Part shown: positions 9,459 to 18,313 of the stretch, one piece after another
How positions within the stretch are numbered: the first letter of the stretch is position 1
Layout of the letters: each line of letters starts with the position of its first letter
Assembly: GCF_013416325.1 (NCBI RefSeq)
Contig: NZ_JACCGK010000011.1
Coordinates: 1 to 64,000 of the forward strand
Length of the DNA: 64,000 bases
Origin: Vreelandella sedimenti
GTDB lineage: Bacteria; Pseudomonadota; Gammaproteobacteria; Pseudomonadales; Halomonadaceae
Direction of reading: 5' to 3'
Made by a program: the position numbers and the translations under genes
The notes under the pieces: model-generated
What the model was told of the DNA's origin: nothing
Seen by the model: only the letters and a program-made list of their open reading frames with translations
Databases searched by the model: none

Positions 9459-11666
9459 TCAGATAGTTCTTTGCTCCATGTGTGAATTCTTCAAGAGCTC
9501 AGGCAGCGAAATGTACCGTCGTGCAGCGGAGGCCGGGGCGAGAATGCTTGCGGCCGCTTCCTCCCGATTCCCGATAAGTACGACCTGATCCACTGCACGG
9601 GTGATTGCGGTGTAGATCAAGGCCTGGTCGAGCAGGCGCGACCGACGAATCGGCACGATGACTCGCGAGAATTGTGACCCCTGCGACTTGTGAACGGTGA
9701 TTGCATAGGCGTGACTGAGCGATTCAAGTTGCGTGGTCTTCAACGTGTACTCAACGCCTTCGAAATCGACCCGACAGCAGTCACTCTCTGCATCCACGAC
9801 AGGCAGCGCCTCAATGATCCGGCCCAACGAACCATTGCGCAGCCCAAGCGTGTAGTCGTTCTTGGTGAAGATGACCAGATCACCGACCTTGAATGGCACA
9901 TATTCAAGTGACTTGGCGGGCACTACGCCGAATTGCGGGTCGACGCAGCAAACTGGCGTGTCACCACGTCGATAGCAGTCATGCAAGCGCTGGTTCAGAT
10001 GTTGAACACCGCCCTGGCCGCTGCGTGTAGTAGAGAGAATCTGAACGCTGTAGTCTGCACCATTGCCGCCAAGCTCCTCGTAGAGCCGCACTACGGCTTC
10101 ATCGAGCGAATATTCCGAGCAGTCAATGAATGATACGCCACTGCCTCGCTCCTGATAGGTCGCATACTCGGGAATAGTATGCCCACGAACAGCCGCAGCT
10201 ACAGGCAGAATCCCGCTTGTATCCGACTGCCGCTTGACCACTTTTAGCTCTGTTTGGGCAATGGCTGGGTGACCAGTGAGTGCGTGCAGGACAAGACCAG
10301 GGCCAATTGGCGGGAGCTGGCTTGGGTCGCCGACCAGGATCAGTCTTGTGCCCGGCGGAATGTCACGCAGGAGCCGATAGAAGAGAATGGCATCCACCAT
10401 CGACACCTCATCAACGATGACCACCGCATCAATGCCGAGCGGCACTTCGGCAGCCTGCGCGAGAAAGGCGGAAATCGTGCGGCTCTCGCGTCCTGTCGCC
10501 TCTTCCATGCGTTGAGCGGCACGCCCCGCAAGTGCAAGCTGATGGATGGCAACGCCAGGCTGCACGGCCTCTAGCGCTTCGTAGAGCGCCTTTAGTACCG
10601 TGGTCTTGCCAGTGCCAGCACCGCCCAGAATTAAGCTGAGAGGGGTGCTTACGCTGCAAAATACGGCTTGGCGCTGCTCGGTTGAGAGCGCAAAGCCCTG
10701 CGCGCACTCATACTCATAAACAGCCACCTTCACTGTGTCATGATCGACCTCGTTCGCCATGAACATTGACGGTTGTTGGGCCACTTCGCCAGCGGCCATG
10801 CGCGATAGGCGCTGGACGATCCCAAACTCGATCAGATAGGTGCCGGTCGGTTGATAGAGGTCGCCAACCTTCCTGTACTGACTGCTCTCGCCGATGGCCA
10901 GCGCCTCCTCAGTCAGATCTTTGTCACCGAGCAACGTATTAAGTCGGCGCTTGACCTCCTTTTCCGGCAAGCAGGTGTGACCGTTCTTGAGGCCCCGGTA
11001 AAGTGTCTCTTCAACCGCTGCCTCAAGCCGTCTTGGATCATTTTCAGTCACGCCAAAATGACGCTGCGCCAGAGCATCAACCGTCTTCCAGTGAGCCTCA
11101 AAGCTGATCAGCGCATAGGGGTTGTCCTCGATTTTCTCCCGCGCCTTCTCGACATAACAGTCGACTACTTTCTGGCCGATCCGCCGCTGCATGCCCACTT
11201 GATCGAGCCAGACCAGCGTTTGCGCAACTTGGTATTTCTCAAGGGCATGGCACAGCAGATCTGCCGCTTCGGGGCTGACAACAGCGCTCAGGGCATCTAT
11301 ATCCTTCTGTTCGATGAGCGACACTAGGTCAGGCCCGAAGCAGTCGTAGAGCTTCTGCGCCTTGACCTGGCCCACGCCAGGAATGTCCGAACAGCCGGCA
11401 ATCCAGGCGATCATGTTTTTGCCCGATGGTCGCAGTAGCTCGGCGTGTACGGCTTCGATTTGCTGCTCATGATTAAAGGTGCTTAGCGCACCACGCAGCT
11501 CCCAGCGCTGGCCTTTGCAAGGAAAGGATGCGTCGGATATAAGCGTCCAGCTACAGCGCGCAACGTAGCGACGCCCTTCGGTATCGACACCGGCCATAAT
11601 GACGCCACCGCGCACTCCTCGACTCAGGACGGACGTGATGGTCAGTTCAACCGAAAGATCTGTCAT
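9459..11666 (-). CDS. RecD2-like SF1B ATP-dependent DNA helicase (island core)
   Basis: The 735-residue product follows the RecD2 plan: an N-terminal OB-like region, a helix-hairpin-helix segment (IPGVGQVKAQKLYDCFG, about residues 95-111), and an SF1B motor with Walker A GGAGTGKTT (about 344-352), Walker B VVIVDEVSMVD, and C-terminal motifs VHKSQGSQF and YTAITRA. RecD2 proteins unwind DNA 5' to 3' and act without RecBC. Its ATG overlaps the stop of the 150-residue coiled-coil gene (ATGA), making it the last gene of the integration operon. In this setting it probably helps process island DNA during excision or transfer, rather than acting in general repair; that role is inferred from the linkage. 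Confidence 0.85.
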   Translation of the reverse strand: MTDLSVELTITSVLSRGVRGGVIMAGVDTEGRRYVARCSWTLISDASFPCKGQRWELRGALSTFNHEQQIEAVHAELLRPSGKNMIAWIAGCSDIPGVGQVKAQKLYDCFGPDLVSLIEQKDIDALSAVVSPEAADLLCHALEKYQVAQTLVWLDQVGMQRRIGQKVVDCYVEKAREKIEDNPYALISFEAHWKTVDALAQRHFGVTENDPRRLEAAVEETLYRGLKNGHTCLPEKEVKRRLNTLLGDKDLTEEALAIGESSQYRKVGDLYQPTGTYLIEFGIVQRLSRMAAGEVAQQPSMFMANEVDHDTVKVAVYEYECAQGFALSTEQRQAVFCSVSTPLSLILGGAGTGKTTVLKALYEALEAVQPGVAIHQLALAGRAAQRMEEATGRESRTISAFLAQAAEVPLGIDAVVIVDEVSMVDAILFYRLLRDIPPGTRLILVGDPSQLPPIGPGLVLHALTGHPAIAQTELKVVKRQSDTSGILPVAAAVRGHTIPEYATYQERGSGVSFIDCSEYSLDEAVVRLYEELGGNGADYSVQILSTTRSGQGGVQHLNQRLHDCYRRGDTPVCCVDPQFGVVPAKSLEYVPFKVGDLVIFTKNDYTLGLRNGSLGRIIEALPVVDAESDCCRVDFEGVEYTLKTTQLESLSHAYAITVHKSQGSQFSRVIVPIRRSRLLDQALIYTAITRAVDQVVLIGNREEAAASILAPASAARRYISLPELLKNSHMEQRTI

Positions 11667-12115
11667 GGCCGCACCATGCGCCCTGTCTGGGCGAGGTGGT
11701 CATCAATCAGCCGGTAGCGCTTGAGCTGCTCGCGCAGCTCTCGCACTTCAGCGCGTAGGGCAGCATTCTGCTCTTCGAGTGCATTTACGCGCTGCTCGGT
11801 GCGGTTGTTGATCGTGACAACACGCCGATCTACTGACGCCGAGGCCGCCTCATCTTGAGTCTGCGGCGATTTCTCTCCCTTGCTAGGAAGGGTGCCCTCA
11901 GCGCGCAAGCGCGCTTCCAGGGCCTCCAGGGCGGCTTTCACCGCTGGGTTCTGGCGCAGCACGGACTTAGCAAAGCCAAGCTCAGCAGCAACCTCAGTGC
12001 GGTTGAGTTGACCTTGCCGCATATAGTCGGGCCAGTCGCCGGCGGTCTGGCGTTCTGCAGCCCACACCTCGAACTTGGCTATGTTTGCTGCGGCTAGTGC
12101 TTTTCCGTTTGCCAT
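11663..12115 (-). CDS. Small island protein with C-terminal coiled coil (VPA1267-like)
   Basis: The 150-residue product starts MANGKALAAANIAKFEVWAA and contains DWPDYMRQGQLNRTEVAAEL, a putative helix-turn-helix-like DNA-binding region (residues about 24-60). A leucine-zipper-like helix follows near 110-135 (LEEQNAALRAEVRELREQL). From memory it resembles the VPA1267 family found beside GMT recombinases in Vibrio islands; I cannot confirm this without a search. It overlaps the helicase start by four bases and follows the 136-residue protein by 19 bases. The combined DNA-binding-like head and coiled-coil tail suggests an accessory factor of the recombinase complex, similar in role to TnpC of Tn554. 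Confidence 0.7.
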   Translation of the reverse strand: MANGKALAAANIAKFEVWAAERQTAGDWPDYMRQGQLNRTEVAAELGFAKSVLRQNPAVKAALEALEARLRAEGTLPSKGEKSPQTQDEAASASVDRRVVTINNRTEQRVNALEEQNAALRAEVRELREQLKRYRLIDDHLAQTGRMVRP

Positions 12116-12134
12116 ATTATTGCCCTTACTTGGC

Positions 12135-12545
12135 CTAGTCGCGCCGGGCCTTAGGAAGAGGCTCCATTAGCCTCTGTTGGGAGAGACCAGCAATGCTGGC
12201 GTTGTAGATGAAGCGCTGGGCAATCTCAGCCATATTGGCTACTTCAGCCCTGAGTGCATCGTTCTCTTGCTGTAGCCGCGCAATCTTGTCCATCGCGTCC
12301 AGCATGCTTTGGGGCCTTGGAACACCCTCCACCTTGGCGATTGCGTCTTTTTGCTGCTTCTTTTTGACCTGGTAAGCGTTCTTCAGCATTAGCTTGGCGG
12401 AGAGTGCTTGGCGGGTCGGCACATAGCCCAGGATGCTTCTTGAGGCAGTGCAGATGTTGTTCCAGTTGAACGCCTCTTGCTGGGGCCAATCGCGGATCAT
12501 CTTCGCCATTTTTTTTAGCTGTGAGTCGGTAATCGCCTTAGGCAT
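12135..12545 (-). CDS. Small island protein with coiled coil (GmtX-like)
   Basis: The 136-residue product has a predicted DNA-binding-like head (QLKKMAKMIRDWPQQEAFNW and a segment ending VPTRQALSAKL, residues about 8-52) and a coiled coil near 84-105 (MDKIARLQQENDALRAEV). Its start overlaps the end of the 689-residue recombinase by eight bases, so translation is coupled. Position immediately after two large tyrosine recombinases matches what I recall of GmtX in Gamma-Mobile-Trio islands and of TnpC in Tn554. The motif ENDALRAEV is almost repeated in the next gene as QNAALRAEV, suggesting that the two proteins share ancestry or pair with each other. Confidence 0.7.
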   Translation of the reverse strand: MPKAITDSQLKKMAKMIRDWPQQEAFNWNNICTASRSILGYVPTRQALSAKLMLKNAYQVKKKQQKDAIAKVEGVPRPQSMLDAMDKIARLQQENDALRAEVANMAEIAQRFIYNASIAGLSQQRLMEPLPKARRD

Positions 12546-14607
12546 TGTCGGGGCTTCTCAGTAGATCAAGGCAGGCCAGCAGCTCATTGCCGTACTCGAT
12601 ACCCAGCTCCTTCCTGTCCAGCAGCTTTACGCCTGCCGATGCGGCTTTATCATCAATAATTACCTGTTCATGGCTAAAGTTCGTACTATCGGTTAGCTCA
12701 ATAGGGCTGCCATCAGGGATGCTAGCGTCTTCGAGGATGTTTAAAAGCTGATTGAGGCGCTCAATCTGAGGCTCGGCCACCTGCATCCAGCGCGAGGCAG
12801 TACGTTCGCCGTTGTCGACAGCAGCCTTGGCTGCATTGAGCGTCCGAACCAGATGCTCACGGTCCTTAGCTACGGCTCCCACTGCAAGCTTGTCGCCTTT
12901 GCAAATCAGTAGCTCTGAGCAATTGAGGCAGTCGGCGAAGCGGTTACACGGCCCAGCACGCCATGATCGACGACACAATCCGTACCGGCTCCTATGAAAT
13001 GGCCCTTGGCTTTGAATCTCCGCCTCTTCGTTGGTGATCGGCACCTTGTGTGTCTGATCTTGTTGCATCCCCAGAAGTACGGCCCCTTTGCTTGCCGCTT
13101 CCTGCGAATCATCATTTAGATAGGTGAGGGTTGATTCGGCGGAATCGCGGCTGCTCCAGATGGTGATGGTATCAATAGCTACCCCGCAGCTACGTGCAAG
13201 GCGGTTTAGCAGGTGGCGAAGGCTGTGCGAGTTGAGCTTCGTTGCCTCATAACCATGTCGGGAGAAAAAGCACATTAACTTTTGGCGCCCCTCGGACGGA
13301 GCCTTCAAACGACCCGCAAAATAGCTTTGGTTGAAAGGGGACAAAAGGACGGGGCTAGTGCTGTTGCGAACCCCAAATTGGAAGCGTCGGCAGCACATTA
13401 ATGACTCCGACATTTTGAGCGGTTTATTGCTGTTGCTATCGATTGGTTGCTGATAAGGAAAGTGAGGGTTCAGCAGTCGGTGCTCATCTAGAACGATTTT
13501 CCAAAGGGAATTAAGTGTGAATCCGGTAAGTGCGTAACTGCCTGTGCGTCTTTGCATAAAGATTTGACAGCCTTTGGTGTTCAGAAATCCTAGCGCTGCT
13601 ACCATCTGATCCGGCGTTAGCTCTTGATCATCTGAAACCTCAGGGCAGTTCTCATGGCGGTAAAATTTTGTCGGATTACTTTCCATGTAGCGAGCTAGTC
13701 GGCGTCCCTCTTCTGTAATGCACTTTAGCCGCTCCACAGCCTCCACGGCGTTAGGCGCCATGATGGCTGGAATTGGCTTGGGAACGAACTCTTTGATTTT
13801 CGGTGTCCAATAGTTTAGGTGGTGCTGAATTTTACCGTCCTTATCAGTTCCATCTTGCAGGCAGTCGACTCGCAGCCTTAAGGTCTCACTGATCCGCATT
13901 GGTGTGCTTATTAAGAGACAAGTGATGCTAGTAACCATCGTGTCAACATCATCAAGCTTTTGAGTGTAGCCTCGCTTAAATACCTCTGAGATTGCAATAA
14001 GGGCATCTTGGTTAGGGAGCTTTGCCGATTTTGTCTCAGCATCTGCGTAGGCACCGTTGGTATACGCGTACGAGGATGTACCGACGTAGGGTTGAATCCA
14101 GTAATGAGCGCTGCTGGTCACTATGTAGTAGTCGGCGAGGGTTTTTAATATGTTCAGCAACTCAGTAGCGGTGGACTGGCGGTGTTTCACCGGCCGTAGT
14201 ATAGACATCGCTTGATCAAAATGGCGCTGATCTACTCTAGTGATATCAGGAGTGCCCATATCTGTTCTGAGCACTACTTCTAAGATGCGAATGGCTGCCA
14301 TCTCACGAGCTATGGCTTTATGCGGTTTAACCGTATGGCGGTAACGTAGATACGCCTTGGCGAGCTCAATGAACGCCGGATGCATCAATTGGTGCGACTC
14401 GGGCGTTTTACTCGGATGTAGGCTCCGGTGCTCATGGTTGATGAACCTGATATTTCCGTGAAGCGTGGGCCAACGGTTGTTTTTCCAGGAGAAGCCAGGT
14501 TGGTCAGCCCAAAGGACTAGATGGTCACGTGATAACGTGATCAAGTCTTGCAAATTTTTATGAGCGGTTAGCCCTTTCTTTGGAGTGAATTGTATTATCT
14601 GGGACAT
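12538..14607 (-). CDS. Large tyrosine recombinase with C-terminal Cys cluster (GmtZ-like)
   Basis: The 689-residue product has tyrosine-recombinase catalytic features: an Arg I region STPMRISETLRLR (about 235-247), the box II region SLRHLLNRLA (about 459-468) and a candidate nucleophile in TLTYLND (about residue 495). Downstream lies a Cys-rich segment (CRRSWRAGPCNRFADCLNC...) like the metal-binding-looking tail of Tn554 TnpB. I use the ATG at 14605-14607, which overlaps the stop of the previous recombinase as TAATG, rather than the longer upstream frame. It is the third recombinase of the operon. Such paired recombinases catalyse directional site-specific integration. The assignment to GmtZ is by recollection of gene order and size. 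Confidence 0.8.
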   Translation of the reverse strand: MSQIIQFTPKKGLTAHKNLQDLITLSRDHLVLWADQPGFSWKNNRWPTLHGNIRFINHEHRSLHPSKTPESHQLMHPAFIELAKAYLRYRHTVKPHKAIAREMAAIRILEVVLRTDMGTPDITRVDQRHFDQAMSILRPVKHRQSTATELLNILKTLADYYIVTSSAHYWIQPYVGTSSYAYTNGAYADAETKSAKLPNQDALIAISEVFKRGYTQKLDDVDTMVTSITCLLISTPMRISETLRLRVDCLQDGTDKDGKIQHHLNYWTPKIKEFVPKPIPAIMAPNAVEAVERLKCITEEGRRLARYMESNPTKFYRHENCPEVSDDQELTPDQMVAALGFLNTKGCQIFMQRRTGSYALTGFTLNSLWKIVLDEHRLLNPHFPYQQPIDSNSNKPLKMSESLMCCRRFQFGVRNSTSPVLLSPFNQSYFAGRLKAPSEGRQKLMCFFSRHGYEATKLNSHSLRHLLNRLARSCGVAIDTITIWSSRDSAESTLTYLNDDSQEAASKGAVLLGMQQDQTHKVPITNEEAEIQSQGPFHRSRYGLCRRSWRAGPCNRFADCLNCSELLICKGDKLAVGAVAKDREHLVRTLNAAKAAVDNGERTASRWMQVAEPQIERLNQLLNILEDASIPDGSPIELTDSTNFSHEQVIIDDKAASAGVKLLDRKELGIEYGNELLACLDLLRSPDNA

Positions 14608-16238
14608 TATGCAATCCCCAGCTCTATCTTGCGTGTATTGCAACGGTCGATACAGTTCTGCACCGCGAGAATATCAGCTGAGAGATCGATGGGAATGAGC
14701 AGATTTCTTGCTCCACCGATGTGTAGCGCCCGGCTTTCTTCCTCCTGTCTTATCAGTAGCGCTTCCAACACTTCCTCATGGGGGGACGTCACCAGCGGCT
14801 CGAAATATCTGCAGCGGTAGCAGGGGATGGGGATAGAGGTGGTAGAACAAAAACTTTGCTTCCCACAGTTGCCGACATTTTTTAATTCGCTGCCTTTTGC
14901 AAATTCGAGTCGGCTTATCGGGTCGTTGTGGCGACTGGCTTGATCCTCATTATCGATAAGGTTGCCAGCGAATGCCATCGCAAGGGGCATCAGTGCCGGC
15001 GCTATCGCCTCGTCCAGTTTGCGAGCATCTTCTGCTGGATCATTGTAGTACTGAAGAAGGCTTCTCTCGTGTGTATGTCCCATCCAATGGGAGAGGACGT
15101 GCCGGGCTACTCCTTTCCGAGCCAGTTGGCGAGCGCGGGTGTGACGAAGACGCGTTGCATTAACCACGATTGGTAGGCCAGTGCGGTGGCTGAACGGTGG
15201 GACGGTCTTTCTGCGCCCTGTAGGCCGCCAAGACAGTACCTGTGAAACGCCCGCCGACTTCATGTGAAATTGCTGATGATCGAGATTAGTACGCCAGTCG
15301 AACCTATAATGTTCCGTCAGTTTGGATACGGCACCAGTTAGACGGTCTGATGTCGTAAATACAGGAAGCATCTCAATCTCGGAATCGGATAGGCAAATAC
15401 AAAGTTTTAACTCGAAAAGGGTGCGTATCTCCTCGCGTTGAATCTCGAATAGCTTCCATATGTGGTCTGGCACAGGATGATGCTCGAACTTACTGCTGCG
15501 AAATCCGGTTTCGGCACTCAAATCCTTTACGCCTGGAAAGCTGACTACCATTCCACTTAAACCTGAGCTATCGTCAGGCGCTGCGATCCGAAAGTCTGAG
15601 ATTTTTAAGTGAGCAAGCTGCAAAGGCCTGCGTGCGTACTGCATTGATAGCAGCAGCATGAGAGTGTCACTCGTTGAGAATAGGTCGTTCTGGTAGTTTC
15701 GCCATACGCTGGCAAGTAGCGCCTCATACTCCTCATCAGTCAGCCAACTCTTCTCAGGATCGTCTGATAGCACATTGAACCGTCGGCCCAAGCGAACCTT
15801 CACTATTGAGAGAAGCTGCAGGGCATCTTCGCTAATTGCCATAGGATCGCGCGCTTTCCAAAAAATAAAGAAATTCTTGATAGCACCGAACGCGGTCATG
15901 AATGAAGGGATTTTTATTGCTAGTGCAACCCAGGCTGTATCGAGTGAGCTTACTTCAGCGCCTTTCAACGATTTGTTAATCGCACTTACTATAGGGAGAA
16001 TCATGCTCGGCGCGTAGTCACCCTTAGCCGAGAATTCAAGCATAGATTTCTTGAAGGACTCTTTTGTTTCAAAATTAAGTACGGATAGAGCCTTCGCCAT
16101 TTTAACGCTTCCTTGACCTATGTGGCGAAAGGTATCTTGATCCCAAATATAATCCGAAGGAGGTAGTTCAGGGCACTTCGTTCTTTGAAGCTCGGGCACA
16201 TCGTTGGGGCTTTTTGACAGTTCTAAATTCGTTTGCAT
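14607..16238 (-). CDS. Tyrosine recombinase with C-terminal Cys cluster (GmtY-like)
   Basis: The 543-residue product carries the catalytic set of tyrosine recombinases: Arg I in QYARRPLQLAHLK (about 200-212), box II in RLRHTRARQLARKG (about 360-373), the GHTHERSLLQYY motif with the Tyr nucleophile near residue 396, and a C-terminal Cys-rich region (CGKQSFC, CYRC, CIDRC). It begins five bases after the 395-residue integrase and overlaps the next recombinase by one base. The middle position in a three-recombinase operon parallels TnpB of Tn554 and GmtY. Base composition here is lower in GC than in the chromosomal genes to the right, consistent with acquisition. Confidence 0.82.
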   Translation of the reverse strand: MQTNLELSKSPNDVPELQRTKCPELPPSDYIWDQDTFRHIGQGSVKMAKALSVLNFETKESFKKSMLEFSAKGDYAPSMILPIVSAINKSLKGAEVSSLDTAWVALAIKIPSFMTAFGAIKNFFIFWKARDPMAISEDALQLLSIVKVRLGRRFNVLSDDPEKSWLTDEEYEALLASVWRNYQNDLFSTSDTLMLLLSMQYARRPLQLAHLKISDFRIAAPDDSSGLSGMVVSFPGVKDLSAETGFRSSKFEHHPVPDHIWKLFEIQREEIRTLFELKLCICLSDSEIEMLPVFTTSDRLTGAVSKLTEHYRFDWRTNLDHQQFHMKSAGVSQVLSWRPTGRRKTVPPFSHRTGLPIVVNATRLRHTRARQLARKGVARHVLSHWMGHTHERSLLQYYNDPAEDARKLDEAIAPALMPLAMAFAGNLIDNEDQASRHNDPISRLEFAKGSELKNVGNCGKQSFCSTTSIPIPCYRCRYFEPLVTSPHEEVLEALLIRQEEESRALHIGGARNLLIPIDLSADILAVQNCIDRCNTRKIELGIA

Positions 16239-16243
16239 TATTA

Positions 16244-17431
16244 TTACCCTCGTTTAATGGTGTCCAACGCTATCTCTCTACCGATCTTATTTGCCTGCTC
16301 TTGGATATGTCGCTGATTATAAAGCAAAGACATAGTAGAATTCGGCTTCCAGCCCATTAACATCTCCCGCATTACTCGTTCGCTTTCAAAATCCAACCCC
16401 TCCTTGTCAGCTTTCTGTGAGAACCTGTAGTTCCAATCGTGGCGAAGAAGGTGAGGGTGTAATGGCTTCAGCATATGAAACATCTCTTTAAGCTTGTTCA
16501 AAGCTGAGTTGAATCCGGTCTCGGTGGTTGGCTTTCCTTGCGTGCGCCCAGCGCGATGGTTTACGAAGAATATGTCACTGCCCGAGTTAGGGCGCCAATG
16601 ATTCAGGTAAGCAATAAGTTGCTGCTCGGCCTCAGGGGAAATATTCACGATGCGCCCAAGGGTTTTCGCCACCGGTTGTCGCACTCGCGAGTCGAACTGG
16701 TCGTGGTGGTTGCGCTCGATCCGCAACTGCGCGCTTTCACCTCCGATAGCTTCCACAAAGTTGCCGAGCTTTAGGCTGAGCAGCTCGCCTCGACGCATAC
16801 CTGTCTCATATAGGATTCGTAGCATGATCACATTTCTCATGCGAGGCCCCTTATCAGCATTTTTATGCACTCCTTCAAGCGGGTCTTTGAAAAGACGTAG
16901 AAGTGTTGACTTTGTCTCATTTGAAAGCTTTAGTCCGAGGATACGTTGGGCGCTTGCCGACTTGGATCCGCTCTTACGTGAGACCGCCGACAATAAAGCA
17001 TTATGTTGTTGATCAACCGCGGCGTTGATATCAGCGTTTAGCTCGGTGATTAGTTCGTTCGATAACCAGCGCAGATATTTGGCCGCGTACGCGATGTACG
17101 TATTCGATTTGTGGCGGCTGATGACCTCGCTCTTGCCCCCCCTGCGGCTGGCCGTAAGATGGTTTACCAATTCATCAATCTCGAACTGGCGTAGAAACTC
17201 TCTGCGTTGAAAGCGTACTATCATAGATATACCGCTTAGAGCCTCCCATTCGCACACACGTTTTATCGCCTCCAGGTGTACTTTCTGCGTCTCATGCGTG
17301 CAGCTGGGACGAACTGAGCGGGCGATGTAACCTGTGGGGTAGTACAATGGGAAACCACCAGTATCAACATCGAAAAGATGAGAAAAACGCTCGCCATCGG
17401 AGGCGATGAAATGTTTTATTTTAAAGGTCAT
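16244..17431 (-). CDS. Tyrosine site-specific integrase (first gene of island operon)
   Basis: The 395-residue protein has an N-terminal SAM-like core-binding region and a C-terminal catalytic domain with Arg I in YETGMRRGELLSL (about 208-220), box II HPHLLRHDW (about 325-333) and the Tyr nucleophile in LLYNQRH (about 370). It breaks and rejoins DNA at the island attachment site through a phosphotyrosine intermediate. As the promoter-proximal gene at the extreme right end of the island, 124 bases from dnaQ, it is the best candidate for the main integrase. Its size and position match TnpA of Tn554. The ATG has only a weak upstream purine run (AGAG). Confidence 0.88.
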   Translation of the reverse strand: MTFKIKHFIASDGERFSHLFDVDTGGFPLYYPTGYIARSVRPSCTHETQKVHLEAIKRVCEWEALSGISMIVRFQRREFLRQFEIDELVNHLTASRRGGKSEVISRHKSNTYIAYAAKYLRWLSNELITELNADINAAVDQQHNALLSAVSRKSGSKSASAQRILGLKLSNETKSTLLRLFKDPLEGVHKNADKGPRMRNVIMLRILYETGMRRGELLSLKLGNFVEAIGGESAQLRIERNHHDQFDSRVRQPVAKTLGRIVNISPEAEQQLIAYLNHWRPNSGSDIFFVNHRAGRTQGKPTTETGFNSALNKLKEMFHMLKPLHPHLLRHDWNYRFSQKADKEGLDFESERVMREMLMGWKPNSTMSLLYNQRHIQEQANKIGREIALDTIKRG

Positions 17432-17554
17432 GTTTACATTTTTCTCTAGTGTAATAAGAGCAATGTTGTAGTTTACACATTTTACTAACGAAAACCTCAG
17501 CTTTTAGGTGAGGTTGATTATTGAAAACATAAGGTTAAAAGGTTTTTTGATGTT
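17432..17554. other. Island right end and dnaQ leader, with a 7-bp perfect hairpin
   Basis: This 123-base segment separates the divergent island integrase and dnaQ, so it must carry the promoters of both. AACCTCA at 17493-17499 pairs exactly with TGAGGTT at 17509-17515 around a nine-base loop. GTGTAA (17449) and TTACAC (17473) form a second, smaller inverted repeat nearer the integrase. The attachment-site junction should lie here or at the very start of dnaQ. dnaQ has no strong Shine-Dalgarno sequence; the nearest is AAAAGG, 12-13 bases before its ATG. Confidence 0.45.
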
Positions 17555-18313
17555 ATGAGTAGACATTTTTCAGGCTACCGTACCGTAATCTTAGATACTG
17601 AAACCACGGGTATCGACCCCAAAGATGGCCATCGCCTAGTCGAAATTGGTGCTATTGAGATGGTCAATCGACGCTTCACTGGTCGCACTTATCACCAATA
17701 CATCAATCCTGAGCGGCATATCGATGCTGAAGTCGTCGCCGTTCACGGGATTGATGATGCCAGAGTCGCTAACGAGCCGGTCTTCGCGGCAATTGCCGAT
17801 GAGTTTTGGGCATTTATCGAAGGCGCTGAGCTGGTGATTCATAATGCCCCCTTCGATGTGGGCTTTATTGACCACGAGCTGGGCATGTTGAATCGGCAGC
17901 GTAAATCCCCTGTGTTGGGGCCGGTAAGTGATCATTGCGGCATATTAGATACGTTGACCATGGCGCGGAAGATGCACCCCGGTCAGCGCAACAGTCTTGA
18001 TGCATTGTGCAAACGCTACGATATCGACAATGGCCACCGGGTACTGCACGGCGCACTGTTAGACTCTGAAATCCTCGCCGAAGTGTATCTGGCGATGACC
18101 GGTGGGCAGACCGCGCTGACCTTGGACGCGGCCACTGCGGCGGAACAGGAGCAGGCGGACACCTCCAATGAAGGGATGTCGATTCAACGGCTTTCTCTAA
18201 CGCCTGGACAGCTGCGCGTGGTGCGACCAACTGACGAAGAGCGAGCGGCCCATCAGGCCAAGTGCGAGGCGCATCAATTGAACTGGTTTGAGGGTGCGGC
18301 CAGCGATGCTTAG
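17555..18313 (+). CDS. dnaQ: DNA polymerase III epsilon subunit (3'-5' proofreading exonuclease)
   Basis: The product is the DEDDh proofreading exonuclease of the replicative polymerase. Exo I is ILDTETTGID with Asp14 and Glu16, Exo II is HNAPFDVGF, and Exo III epsilon contains H...LHGALLDSEILAEVY. The segment QTALTLD just after the nuclease domain matches the beta-clamp-binding motif position of E. coli epsilon, and the tail binds the alpha subunit in the family. At 252 residues it is close to the usual length. The island ends 124 bases upstream, where rnhA is the normal divergent neighbour in related bacteria, so the insertion may have replaced the native promoter and part of the leader. 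It overlaps nudC by eight bases. Confidence 0.95.
   Translation: MSRHFSGYRTVILDTETTGIDPKDGHRLVEIGAIEMVNRRFTGRTYHQYINPERHIDAEVVAVHGIDDARVANEPVFAAIADEFWAFIEGAELVIHNAPFDVGFIDHELGMLNRQRKSPVLGPVSDHCGILDTLTMARKMHPGQRNSLDALCKRYDIDNGHRVLHGALLDSEILAEVYLAMTGGQTALTLDAATAAEQEQADTSNEGMSIQRLSLTPGQLRVVRPTDEERAAHQAKCEAHQLNWFEGAASDA

Larger units (their letters stand above)
807..17554. mobile_element. Genomic island with tyrosine-recombinase trio and type I RM cargo (GMT-like), inserted next to dnaQ
   Basis: The segment joins a serine recombinase, a complete type I restriction-modification operon and a six-gene integration operon (three tyrosine recombinases, two small coiled-coil proteins, RecD2-like helicase). 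It ends directly upstream of the housekeeping gene dnaQ. The integration operon reads inward from the right end, as island integrases usually do. Its gene order resembles what I recall of Gamma-Mobile-Trio (GmtY, GmtZ, GmtX) islands, known reservoirs of anti-phage systems. The left boundary is not defined: I chose the serine recombinase as a minimum, and the small genes at 47-519 may also belong. No flanking direct repeat could be found. Confidence 0.7.
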
